DNA of 64,000 nt. It comes from Staphylococcus sp. MI 10-1553. Its GTDB lineage: Bacteria > Bacillota > Bacilli > Staphylococcales > Staphylococcaceae. Below, piece by piece: positions 17,575 to 25,388 of the stretch. Location of the stretch: the NCBI RefSeq assembly GCF_010365305.1, contig NZ_CP048279.1, positions 248,001-312,000 of the forward strand, read 5' to 3'. A program made the position numbers and the translations under genes. Position 1 is the stretch's first letter; each line of letters starts with the position of its first letter. The notes below the pieces were generated by a model. It had not been told where the DNA came from. It saw nothing but the letters and a program-made list of their open reading frames with translations, and searched no databases.

Positions 17575-18732
17575 ATGACATATGCAATTACAAATGGCGT
17601 CATTTATACAGAAGACGGTGTGATCTCAGACGGCTACCTTATTGTGGAAGACGGCAAAATTAAAGCGATTGAAACGGGTGCGTATACTGGAGACTTAGAA
17701 GTTGTAGATGCAAAAGGGCGTCACATCTTACCAGGTTTCATTGACGTGCATATTCACGGTGGTTATGGTGAAGATGCGATGGATGGTTCATACGATGGCT
17801 TGAAATATTTAGCTGAACATCTACTGACAGAAGGCACAACAACATTTTTAGCAACAACGATGACACAATCTCAAGAAGCGATTGAAAAAGCACTGCGCAA
17901 TATTAGTGTTTATCATCAGCAACAAGATGTGACGAATGCTGCTGAAGTGGGTGGTGTGCATTTAGAAGGGCCGTTCATTTCTGAGCATAAAATCGGAGCA
18001 CAAAATCCAGCATTTATTCAAAGACCGACTGTTGAATTGTTGCGTCATTTCCAAGAGACTGCGACAGGACTCATTAAAATCGTGACGATTGCACCTGAAG
18101 TTGAAGGCGCAAGTGAAGTCATTCAAACGTTAAAAGATGAATTTATCTTTTCAATGGGACATACTGAAGTCGACTTTGATCAAGCGAACACAGCAGCAGC
18201 AGAAGGTGTCAAACACGTTACACACTTGTACAATGCGGGTGTCGGTTTCCATCATAGAAATCCAGGCATGTTTGGTGCGGCATGGACAAACGAACAATTA
18301 AGTACAGAAGTCATTGTCGACGGGGTACATTCACACCCTCAATCAGTCGCAATTGCATACCAACATAAAGGTCCAGAAAAAATGTATTTAATTACGGATG
18401 CGATGCGTGCAAAAGGAATGCCAGAAGGTGACTATGAACTAGGTGGTCAGAAAGTGATTGTGAAAGATCATGAGGCACATTTGGAAACAGGCTCTTTAGC
18501 AGGAAGCATTTTGAAAATGAATGACGGTTTACGCAATTTGATTCAATTTACGGGCGAGCGTTTAGAAACGTTATGGCCTATTACAAGCTTGAATCAGGCG
18601 AAAGCGTTGAAGATTGATGATCGCAAGGGAAGTATTGCGGTAGGTAAGGATGCCGATCTTGTGATTGTAGATGATGAAATTCAAGTATATCAAACGATTA
18701 AAATGGGGCGTGTGCATGACATGATGCACTAA
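17575..18732 (+). CDS. nagA: N-acetylgalactosamine/glucosamine-6-phosphate deacetylase
   Basis: A 385-residue amidohydrolase-fold deacetylase. The HxH metal pair is His59 and His61 in DVHIHGGYGED. HLEGPF, GHTEVDFDQA, THLYNAG and LITDAM follow in family order, the last giving the catalytic Asp. In this operon it would deacetylate GalNAc-6-P to GalN-6-P, feeding AgaS, so it acts as AgaA even though it reads as NagA-like. A general NagA role for GlcNAc-6-P is possible if the genome has no other copy. It is the last gene, followed by a terminator. Confidence 0.88.
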   Translation: MTYAITNGVIYTEDGVISDGYLIVEDGKIKAIETGAYTGDLEVVDAKGRHILPGFIDVHIHGGYGEDAMDGSYDGLKYLAEHLLTEGTTTFLATTMTQSQEAIEKALRNISVYHQQQDVTNAAEVGGVHLEGPFISEHKIGAQNPAFIQRPTVELLRHFQETATGLIKIVTIAPEVEGASEVIQTLKDEFIFSMGHTEVDFDQANTAAAEGVKHVTHLYNAGVGFHHRNPGMFGAAWTNEQLSTEVIVDGVHSHPQSVAIAYQHKGPEKMYLITDAMRAKGMPEGDYELGGQKVIVKDHEAHLETGSLAGSILKMNDGLRNLIQFTGERLETLWPITSLNQAKALKIDDRKGSIAVGKDADLVIVDDEIQVYQTIKMGRVHDMMH

Positions 18733-18745
18733 AGACGCTTAATGA

Positions 18746-18790
18746 GGGCGATAGCAATTGGGTATGAATCCAGTTGTTATCGTCTTTTTT
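18746..18790 (+). terminator. Terminator of the O-glycan catabolic operon
   Basis: GGCGATAGCAATTGG and CCAGTTGTTATCGTC form a long stem around a short loop, followed by TTTTTT. It lies 14 bp after the nagA stop codon and closes the ten-gene operon. Confidence 0.85.
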
Positions 18791-18902
18791 ATTTTTGGTT
18801 TTGGGGAAGAACGGATGGCTCGATAGGTGTACATATCAGATTGGGAATATTGTTTGAGTGAAATAATTCCAAAAAATCATATTTCGTGTTATACTTAATG
18901 TA

Positions 18903-19019
18903 AATGAAAAGGCAATGTGCACGAACACATTGCCAGTAAGCCCGTTATCAAGACGGTGACATTGGTGAAAATAACCATTCCACGTTTAGTCAAAAGTTAG
19001 AGGAATGGTTATTTTTTTT
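18903..19019 (+). ncRNA. Antisense antitoxin RNA of a type I system (SprF-like)
   Basis: A TATACT -10 box at 18890-18895 precedes a 5' hairpin (CAATGTG-CACGAA-CACATTG), a conserved block AAGCCCGTTATCAAGACGG and a terminator stem (AATAACCATTCC with GGAATGGTTATT plus a T-run). The 3' end overlaps the 3' end of the toxin gene on the other strand, as in staphylococcal SprG/SprF pairs. The same architecture recurs at 19255-19359 and, on the minus strand, at 50762-50876. The exact 5' end is an estimate. Confidence 0.7.
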
Positions 19020-19089
19020 GATTATTCAGTGTAACTACGACTAAACCGATGATTGATATCACAATCATGAGCATTTCGTAATCAGACAT
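19009..19089 (-). CDS. Type I toxin peptide (26 residues, single membrane helix)
   Basis: The frame begins MSDYEMLMIVISIIGLVVV and ends in NNQKK: one hydrophobic helix with a lysine tail, typical of SprG/holin-like staphylococcal type I toxins. AAAGGAG lies 8 bases upstream of the ATG. An extended -10 (TGCTATAAT on the minus strand, at 19189-19197) can drive it. Its 3' end overlaps the antisense RNA terminator, so the RNA can silence it. It acts on the membrane when not repressed. Confidence 0.75.
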   Translation of the reverse strand: MSDYEMLMIVISIIGLVVVTLNNQKK

Positions 19090-19095
19090 GCTGCT

Positions 19096-19134
19096 TTACT
19101 CCTTTCTAGGAGCAACAACTATAATCATAGGCAT
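19096..19134 (-). CDS. Leader peptide upstream of the type I toxin (12 codons)
   Basis: A 12-codon frame, MPMIIVVAPRKE, with AAGGGGTG directly upstream, ends six bases before the toxin ATG and runs through the toxin ribosome site. The second toxin locus has the same arrangement with a leader also beginning MPM (50618-50668). Shared position, start and ribosome site at two loci suggest that leader translation controls toxin translation. No product has been shown. Confidence 0.45.
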   Translation of the reverse strand: MPMIIVVAPRKE

Positions 19135-19254
19135 CACCCCTTTTTCAAGAGATTAGCCACCATCTTATCCAACTTGCTTACAAGAGATATTATAGCACAT
19201 AAAATTTATTACGCTATTTATTATGTAATGAAATTTAGTGTTATAATGAAAATA

Positions 19255-19359
19255 CAATGTGCACGAACACATTGCCAGTAAGCCCGTTATCAAGACGGTG
19301 ACTTTTGGGGAAATAACCATTCCTTCCTGGTCGAAAGTTGGGAATGGTTATTTTTTTTT
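19255..19359 (+). ncRNA. Second antisense RNA copy of the type I system
   Basis: TATAAT at 19242-19247 is followed by the same 5' hairpin, the same AAGCCCGTTATCAAGACGG block and a terminator stem (AATAACCATTCC with GGAATGGTTATT). It is a diverged tandem duplicate of the RNA at 18903-19019. The toxin frame opposite it is broken, so this RNA may now act only on the first toxin, or be an orphan. Confidence 0.6.
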
Positions 19360-19500
19360 GATTATTCAGTGTAACTACGACTAAACCGATGATTGATATC
19401 ACAAACCGGTGAAAATAACCACCCTACCTTTGTTAAAAGCAATACAGCTAAAATAAGCATAAGTAAAATGGCTATCACATAAAGTATTATGTTAACCTCC
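19350..19500 (-). pseudogene. Chimeric, decayed second toxin gene
   Basis: From 19359 to 19402 the DNA repeats the 3' end of the first toxin gene almost base for base, but upstream it joins a different hydrophobic coding stretch (reading AILLMLILAVLLLTKVGW) in another frame. GGAGG at 19496-19500 is intact, yet the codons at normal distance are ATA rather than ATG. It looks like a recombination product of two toxin genes that no longer encodes a normal peptide. Confidence 0.5.
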
Positions 19501-19633
19501 TTAAATTAAGATGACATCAAAAAGTGTTGCATATTGAGCATAGCAAGCACTACAAAATGTTATATGTATTACAAAACAAAGCGCACTGAATGGTTCGTCC
19601 CATCCAATGCGCTTCTCTTCACAAGCATATCCA

Positions 19634-20149
19634 TTAACCTTCGATAGTAAACTCGCCATGGAATTCGAATTTAACATCTTTACCAAGCATAACGCCACCT
19701 GTTTCTAAAGCTTGGTTAAAGTTCATACCATATTTTTCACGGTCGATTGAACCTGTTACTGTGAAACCAGTCACTTGACCACCGCTAAGTGGGTTGTCGC
19801 TCACACCGTGTTGTTCAAAGTCAAATGTTTCTTCGTTTGTTTGACCAGCAATGGTTAAATCACCAGTAATTTTGTTTTCTGTAATTGTTTTACTTCTGAA
19901 AGTAATTTGTTGATGAGACTCTATATTAAAGAAGTCTGCTGTTTTTAAGTGATTGTCACGATCTGGATTTTTTGTATCGATTGAATCTACATTAATTGTT
20001 GTGACTGTTTCTAATGAACTTAAGTCATCAAGGTCACCTTTCACATCAACTGTATAGTCGTTAAAAGTTCCTTTAATTCTTGAAACCATTAAGTGTCTAA
20101 TTGAAAATTCTAATGAACTGTGTACTGGATCGAATTTAAGGTTAGTCAT
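19634..20149 (-). CDS. YceI-family lipid-binding-fold protein
   Basis: A 171-residue protein of the YceI family, an eight-stranded lipocalin-like barrel that binds isoprenoid lipids in characterised members. Recognisable segments are FDPVHSSLEFSIRHLMVSRI at the N terminus and SIDREKYGMNFNQALETGG near the C terminus. It has no signal peptide, as usual for Gram-positive members. GGAGGG precedes the ATG. It is a single-gene unit and its exact role is not established. Confidence 0.85.
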   Translation of the reverse strand: MTNLKFDPVHSSLEFSIRHLMVSRIKGTFNDYTVDVKGDLDDLSSLETVTTINVDSIDTKNPDRDNHLKTADFFNIESHQQITFRSKTITENKITGDLTIAGQTNEETFDFEQHGVSDNPLSGGQVTGFTVTGSIDREKYGMNFNQALETGGVMLGKDVKFEFHGEFTIEG

Positions 20150-20435
20150 AGAAATACCCTCCGTAGCAAATAGTTTGATTTTATTCGTGATATAAAAAAT
20201 ATACCATAAAGATAAATGTTTGTAAAGTTAAATAGTTTTTAACTGCTTATCATAATGTTGCAATTATTAATAATGAAGACTAAATATATGTTTCCAAATA
20301 GTTGTACGGACATTATGGAAGAATGAAAGAAACGCGTCAAAGAAAAGGACTTGAGTTGATACGGAAATTTTTTCACATAGATAGATAACATGGAGGAGAC
20401 TGTTCACTTTTTCGGAATAAAAGTAAAAAAAGTTA

Positions 20436-20464
20436 TTGTGAAGTGCACAATCACATTGTATAAT
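20436..20464 (+). promoter_or_regulatory. Sigma-A promoter of ptsG
   Basis: TTGTGA at 20436-20441 and TATAAT at 20459-20464 are 17 bp apart. The transcript would start near 20471 and run through the antiterminator described next. The rest of the 440-bp gap from yceI shows nothing else. Confidence 0.7.
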
Positions 20465-20484
20465 GAAAGCGGTTAACTGAATAG

Positions 20485-20559
20485 CGTGTTACTGGTAAAA
20501 CAGGCATGAGCAAAATGTAAGCTATTAAAAAATAGTTTTGTTTGCGCATGCCTTTTTTT
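20485..20559 (+). promoter_or_regulatory. GlcT-type RNA antiterminator (RAT) and overlapping terminator in the ptsG leader
   Basis: GTGTTACTGGTAAAACAGGC followed by ATGAGCAAAA matches the ribonucleic antiterminator of Bacillus/Staphylococcus ptsG leaders. It overlaps the left arm of a terminator in which GGCATGAGCAAAA pairs with TTTGCGCATGCC, followed by TTTTTTT. In known systems GlcT binds the RAT when glucose is present and stops terminator formation, so ptsG is transcribed. The glcT gene is not in this window. Confidence 0.8.
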
Positions 20560-20591
20560 ATATATTATTGATTGATAAGGGGTGTTTTAAA

Positions 20592-22652
20592 GTGTTTAAG
20601 CTCTTTTTTGGACAATTACAAAGAGTTGGGAAGGCGTTAATGCTTCCTGTTGCCATTTTACCGGCTGCGGGGATTTTACTTGCACTAGGGAATGCCATGC
20701 ACAATGATCAGTTAGTATCGTTGGCGCCATGGTTGAAGCATGAAGTATTTGTCATTCTTTCCACAATTATGGAATCAGCAGGTCAAGTGGTATTTGATAA
20801 CTTACCATTACTTTTTGCAGTAGGGACAGCGTTAGGTTTAGCAGGTGGCGATGGTGTTGCAGCATTAGCAGCATTGGTCGGTTACTTAATTATGAATGCA
20901 ACGATAGGTAAAGTAATGCATATCGGAATCGATCAAATCTTTTCTTTTGCTGATGGTGCAAAAACATTAAGTCAAGCGAATAAATTGCCACAACATGCCT
21001 TAATTTTAGGTATTCCAACATTACAGACAGGTGTGTTTGGCGGTATCATTATGGGTGCGTTAGCGGCATGGTGTTACAACAAATTTTATAATATTACGTT
21101 GCCACAGTTTTTAGGTTTCTTTGCGGGTAAACGTTTTGTACCGATTGTGACATCATTAGTTGCGATTGTAACAGGGGTTGTGTTGGCGTTCGTTTGGCCA
21201 CCGATTCAAGAAGGGCTTAACGAATTATCGAACTTCTTATTAAACAAAAACCTTGTATTAACGACATTTATTTTTGGAATTATTGAGCGTTCATTGATTC
21301 CGTTTGGTTTACATCATATTTTCTATGCGCCGTTCTGGTTTGAATTTGGTTCGTATGTGAATCAAGCGGGTGAATTGGTTCGAGGTGACCAACGTATTTG
21401 GATGGCACAAATGAAAGATGGCGTTGCATTTACAGCCGGTGCTTTCACAACTGGTAAATATCCATTCATGATGTTTGGTTTACCAGCTGCAGCATATGCG
21501 ATTTATCGACAAGCACGTCCAGAGCGTAAAAAGATTGTCGGTGGTTTGATGTTATCCGCAGCATTAACATCATTCTTAACAGGGATTACAGAACCATTAG
21601 AGTTCTCATTCTTATTTGTTGCGCCAATTTTATATGCAGTACACGTATTATTAGCAGGTACGTCATTCTTAGTGATGCACTTATTAGACGTTAAAATCGG
21701 GATGACATTCTCAGGTGGTTTTATTGACTATATTTTATACGGTTTGCTGAATTGGGATCGTACGCATGCTTTATACGTCATTCCAGTGGGTATCGTTTAT
21801 GCGATCATTTACTACTTCTTATTTACTTTTGTGATCAAGCATATGAATTTAAAAACACCTGGTCGTGAAGATGAAGTTGCAGAGGCAAGAGATACGTCAG
21901 TTGAGCGTTTACCATTTGATGTACTTGATGCGATGGGTGGCAAAGACAACGTGAAACATTTAGACGCATGTATTACGCGTCTCCGTGTGGAAGTACATGA
22001 TAAAGCGAAAGTCGATGTGAATGCACTGAAAGAATTAGGTGCCGCGGGTGTGCTTGAAGTTGGTAACAACATGCAAGCCATTTTTGGACCGAAATCGGAT
22101 CAAATTAAGCATGATATGACACTCATTATGAAAGGTGAAATGACGAGTCCGAGCCAAACGACGGTCTCTGAGGAGGATGAAGCCGTGCATATTGATGGCT
22201 CGAGAAGTGTGACAATTGTTGCACCGTGTGATGGAGAAGTGATTCCGTTATCAGAAGTGCCCGATCAAGTCTTTTCAGGTGGTATGATGGGTGACGGTGT
22301 TGGCCTTATCCCACGTCAGTCTGAAATTGTCGCGCCATTCCATGGTAAAGTGAAAGCCTTATTCCCAACGAAACATGCAATCGGGTTAGAATCAACAGAC
22401 GGGGTAGAATTGCTGATTCATATCGGTATTGATACAGTGAAATTAAATGGAGAAGGCTTTGAAAGTTTCGTTAAAGTCGGTGATGAAGTTGCTGAAGGTC
22501 AATTGTTGATGAAAGTGGATTTAGAGTATCTGCAACAACATGCGCCAAGTATTGTGACGCCGATGATTGTGACAAACTTAGGAGAGCGTAAAATTGAAGT
22601 AGAAGATGTTAAGGAAGTTGAGAAAGGTCAAAGGGTGTTCACTGTTTTATAA
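20592..22652 (+). CDS. ptsG: PTS glucose-specific EIICBA permease
   Basis: A 686-residue fusion permease in the order IIC-IIB-IIA. The IIC membrane domain covers roughly residues 1-420 ([20 protein letters not shown] at the start, [14 protein letters not shown] later). The IIB domain carries the phospho-cysteine in [13 protein letters not shown], and the IIA domain has HAIGLES and [17 protein letters not shown] with the phospho-histidine. The GTG at 20592 follows AAGGGG and matches the family start. An upstream TTG would fall inside the leader terminator. The length and order match staphylococcal PtsG, which imports and phosphorylates glucose. Confidence 0.92.
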   Translation: MFKLFFGQLQRVGKALMLPVAILPAAGILLALGNAMHNDQLVSLAPWLKHEVFVILSTIMESAGQVVFDNLPLLFAVGTALGLAGGDGVAALAALVGYLIMNATIGKVMHIGIDQIFSFADGAKTLSQANKLPQHALILGIPTLQTGVFGGIIMGALAAWCYNKFYNITLPQFLGFFAGKRFVPIVTSLVAIVTGVVLAFVWPPIQEGLNELSNFLLNKNLVLTTFIFGIIERSLIPFGLHHIFYAPFWFEFGSYVNQAGELVRGDQRIWMAQMKDGVAFTAGAFTTGKYPFMMFGLPAAAYAIYRQARPERKKIVGGLMLSAALTSFLTGITEPLEFSFLFVAPILYAVHVLLAGTSFLVMHLLDVKIGMTFSGGFIDYILYGLLNWDRTHALYVIPVGIVYAIIYYFLFTFVIKHMNLKTPGREDEVAEARDTSVERLPFDVLDAMGGKDNVKHLDACITRLRVEVHDKAKVDVNALKELGAAGVLEVGNNMQAIFGPKSDQIKHDMTLIMKGEMTSPSQTTVSEEDEAVHIDGSRSVTIVAPCDGEVIPLSEVPDQVFSGGMMGDGVGLIPRQSEIVAPFHGKVKALFPTKHAIGLESTDGVELLIHIGIDTVKLNGEGFESFVKVGDEVAEGQLLMKVDLEYLQQHAPSIVTPMIVTNLGERKIEVEDVKEVEKGQRVFTVL

Positions 22653-22668
22653 CGGATAGAGTGAACGA

Positions 22669-22715
22669 AGGTGCTGTATCGGTGTTTGTTTAAATGCTGA
22701 TATGGCATCTTTTTT
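22669..22715 (+). terminator. Terminator of ptsG
   Basis: GGTGCTGTATCGG near 22670 pairs with CTGATATGGCATC near 22697, followed by TTTTTT, shortly after the ptsG stop codon. Confidence 0.75.
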
Positions 22716-22918
22716 ATGCATTTTGAATACATATGTTGTAAGTCGAAAATACTTAGATTGCTTTAACCATTTCTCTTTTTTCAAGGAATTTCCCCAACTA
22801 AATTTGTCCGAATCTTACCTCAAACTAATCAGCTTGCTTTCAATACGTAACGTCATTCCTTTTTCCATTTACAGCGAAATCAACCGCTTTTAGCCCCCCA
22901 AAAAAACTTATAAATACG

Positions 22919-22949
22919 TAACCTGGTGTGGTCGGCTAGGTTATTTTTT
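22919..22949 (+). terminator. Terminator-like hairpin
   Basis: TAACCT at 22919-22924 and AGGTTA at 22938-22943 are followed by TTTTTT. The stem is short, and no gene ends just upstream, so it may be a second stop for ptsG read-through or a chance hairpin. Confidence 0.35.
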
Positions 22950-22964
22950 CAAGTTATGACATAT

Positions 22965-22982
22965 TTGTGATTTATTTCACAA
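22965..22982. promoter_or_regulatory. Rex operator upstream of the dehydrogenase operon
   Basis: TTGTGATTTATTTCACAA matches the Rex consensus TTGTGAAWWWWTTCACAA at 17 of 18 positions. It sits just upstream of a promoter-like pair (TTGTTT at 22988-22993, TATGCT at 23011-23016, 17-bp spacer). Rex represses fermentative and anaerobic genes when NADH is low, so the operon should be switched on by a high NADH/NAD+ ratio. Confidence 0.75.
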
Positions 22983-23062
22983 AATCATTGTTTCGCCATT
23001 AAGTTTGAGGTATGCTTGAATCGAAAAATGAAACACGTTCCATTTTGAAAGGGTGAAATGGT

Positions 23063-23995
23063 ATGAGCAAAGTGAGTATTATTGGTGCGGGTGCGGTAGG
23101 TTCGACTGCTGCGTATTTGTTATCTGAAACGCCATGGGTAAGAGAGATTGTGTTGGTGGATGTGGATCAGAATCGAGCTCAAGGTCAAGCGTTAGATATG
23201 ATGCATGGTGCCGGTGTATCACAAGCGAAACGTGTCATTGCAGGAGATTATGAGGCAACAAAAGGTTCGGATGTCATTATTATTACGATGGGTGTACCAG
23301 AAAAGGTAGGGGAGTCTCGCCTTATTCCATTGCAGAAAAATGCGGATATTTTAAAAGAAATTGTGCCGAAAATGACAGGGTATAGTCCGAATGCCAAAAT
23401 CGTAACAGTAAGTAATCCGGTCGATATATTAGCGTATACGACTTATCAAATGAGTCGAAAGGCACCTTCAGATGTGATAGGTTTAGGGACATTGCTCGAT
23501 ACGTCGCGTCTGAAATATTTGTTGAGTGAATACTTTAACGTCAGTCCAAAAAGTATTGAAGCGACTGTTGTAGGGGAACATGGTGATTCGCAAGTCGTGC
23601 TTTGGCGTCATGTCCGTATCGGTGGTCTGTCGTTAGAAGCATTTGCCGCATCTCAAAATATGACGTTACCAGATGACTTTAAAGAAACGATGGCACAACG
23701 TGTGAAAGATACTGCCTTTGATGTATGGAAAATGAAAGGACCGAATTGTTATTGTGTAGCGAATGCGATTCAATGTTTGGTAGAAGCACTATTGAGCCCA
23801 GAACGACGCGTATTGCCGGTGTCGAACTTATATACGACATCGACAGGTTTGACGGTTTATATTAGTCTGCCAAGTATTGTGAGTGAACAAGGGGTTGAAC
23901 AAATGCTGCCTGAATTACTGGATGCAGAAGAGGAAGCACAATTGAATGCTTCGTGCGCAGTGATGGATGACTATATTCAACAATTGACTTTGTAA
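23063..23995 (+). CDS. Lactate/malate dehydrogenase family, unusual specificity loop
   Basis: A 310-residue NAD-dependent 2-hydroxyacid dehydrogenase. GAGAVGSTAAYLL is the nucleotide-binding loop, the conserved catalytic Arg lies in KVGESRL, the substrate Arg in LLDTSRLKY, and the catalytic His in VVGEHGDSQ. In lactate dehydrogenases the position before KPGETR is Gln and in malate dehydrogenases Arg; here the loop reads GVPEKVGESR, with Glu at that place. The true substrate may therefore be neither pyruvate nor oxaloacetate. It heads an operon with a YjiH permease and an IclR regulator and has a Rex box upstream. Database labels would probably say L-lactate dehydrogenase. Confidence 0.85.
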   Translation: MSKVSIIGAGAVGSTAAYLLSETPWVREIVLVDVDQNRAQGQALDMMHGAGVSQAKRVIAGDYEATKGSDVIIITMGVPEKVGESRLIPLQKNADILKEIVPKMTGYSPNAKIVTVSNPVDILAYTTYQMSRKAPSDVIGLGTLLDTSRLKYLLSEYFNVSPKSIEATVVGEHGDSQVVLWRHVRIGGLSLEAFAASQNMTLPDDFKETMAQRVKDTAFDVWKMKGPNCYCVANAIQCLVEALLSPERRVLPVSNLYTTSTGLTVYISLPSIVSEQGVEQMLPELLDAEEEAQLNASCAVMDDYIQQLTL

Positions 23996-24026
23996 TGAAG
24001 TAAAGACCAATGACAAGGAAGTTTTG

Positions 24027-25388
24027 ATGATGAAAAATAATTTACAACAACCGACAACTGGCAAAGTAGATATGAAAAACTTGATGAAATTTATTGTTGC
24101 GACACTTTTAGGGATTATTATTGTGCTCATTCCATTTTCTTTTGCGAACGGTGTTGATACGATTTTATTTCACGTTATAAAGACTTTTGTTTCAACGTTT
24201 CAAGAACCCATCACTCGGTTGATTGCGCTTGTCTTTTGTGTTAGTGCAATGATGGCTGTGATTGACCAAATTTGGAAACCGGATTGGATTCGTAACAATA
24301 CGATGTTGAAACCACTTTTTTCGACAACGCCATTTTATACGATAAATCGGATACTCGGTACGTTGATTACTTTGATGTGTTTATTTCAAGTCGGGCCATT
24401 GTTTTTAACTTCGGAAGAGACAGGGATGACGATGGTGAATTTAGCCGTTCAATTATCTGTCATTGTTCCGATTATGTTACTATTCCAAACATTAATTTTA
24501 GAATTTGGTGCGATGGAGTTTATCGGTGAGCTTATTGGATTTTTAATTAAGCCAGTGTTTAAAATCTCTGAAATTTGTGCAGTCAGTGCGATAAGTGCGT
24601 GGGTCGGACCAGGGAATGCAGCGATACTGGCTTCGAAGGAATTATTTGAAAAAGGGTACTACACAGTGAAAGAGACAGCGATACTCGGAAGTCAGTTTTC
24701 AACATCAAGTATTGGTTGGGTCGTGTTAGTGTGTAGTGTGCTCGGTGTCGTTGATGATTTCGGTATGATTTTCTTAGGAATTACAGTGATGGGTATGATT
24801 GTCGCATTTATCAGTGTGCGTATTCCACCCATTTCGCGTTATCCGGATGTGTATGTCGACGGGACCCCATTAAAAGAAGTGCAAACGTCAGCACAACAGT
24901 CTAAACTTAAAACGGCGACAACACAAGCGACTGAACGTGCAGCAAAAGTGACAGCACAAAATTTTATCAGTAAAAAAGACAATATGATGTTCTATGTTGT
25001 TTGGTTAATGCCAATCATCGTTTGTTGGGGAACATTAGCACTTGCTATTTCCGTTTATACGCCTTTACTTGCTTGGGTTTCTTACCCAGTTCAATGGATT
25101 TTACAATTCGCAGGTATACCGGAAGCGGCTGTCACAGCGAGTGCGATCATGTCAGGCTTTGCGGATAATTATTTACCTGTCATTTTAGGAGCGAATTTAA
25201 CAGAGTCAACAAGTAAAGTGTTGATTGCGATGATGAGTATTTTACAGTTGATCTTTTTATCCGAGATTGCAACGTTGCTCACATCAGCGAATGCGGTTCA
25301 AAAGTTTTCGCACATTGTCATTATTTTCTTACAACGAACTTTCATCGCATTACCGTTTGTTATAGTTTTTGTGAAACTTTTCTTTTAA
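24027..25388 (+). CDS. YjiH-type permease with nucleoside-recognition (Gate) domain
   Basis: A 453-residue membrane protein with about ten helices. The segment AVSAISAWVGPGNAAILASK followed by ETAILGSQFSTSSIGW is typical of the YjiH/Gate group. A hydrophilic loop near residues 275-315 splits two membrane halves. No substrate is established for this group. It lies 31 bp after the dehydrogenase gene, with the regulator starting directly after its stop codon, so it probably imports or exports the dehydrogenase substrate or product. The start is the ATG at 24027 or the adjacent one at 24030. Confidence 0.75.
   Translation: MMKNNLQQPTTGKVDMKNLMKFIVATLLGIIIVLIPFSFANGVDTILFHVIKTFVSTFQEPITRLIALVFCVSAMMAVIDQIWKPDWIRNNTMLKPLFSTTPFYTINRILGTLITLMCLFQVGPLFLTSEETGMTMVNLAVQLSVIVPIMLLFQTLILEFGAMEFIGELIGFLIKPVFKISEICAVSAISAWVGPGNAAILASKELFEKGYYTVKETAILGSQFSTSSIGWVVLVCSVLGVVDDFGMIFLGITVMGMIVAFISVRIPPISRYPDVYVDGTPLKEVQTSAQQSKLKTATTQATERAAKVTAQNFISKKDNMMFYVVWLMPIIVCWGTLALAISVYTPLLAWVSYPVQWILQFAGIPEAAVTASAIMSGFADNYLPVILGANLTESTSKVLIAMMSILQLIFLSEIATLLTSANAVQKFSHIVIIFLQRTFIALPFVIVFVKLFF

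Noticed and set aside
18890-19500. Repeated blocks at 18.9-19.4 kb as a CRISPR array
   Set aside because: There are only two long copies, each with promoter and terminator, explained by antisense RNA duplication; no regular short repeats or cas genes occur.
20436-20455. Rex-like TTGTG...CACAA at the ptsG promoter
   Set aside because: Arms are too close (15 bp in total) to match the 18-bp Rex site; it coincides with the -35 box.
22702-22893. 63-codon frame between ptsG and the dehydrogenase
   Set aside because: No ribosome site, lies directly on the ptsG terminator, and has no family features.
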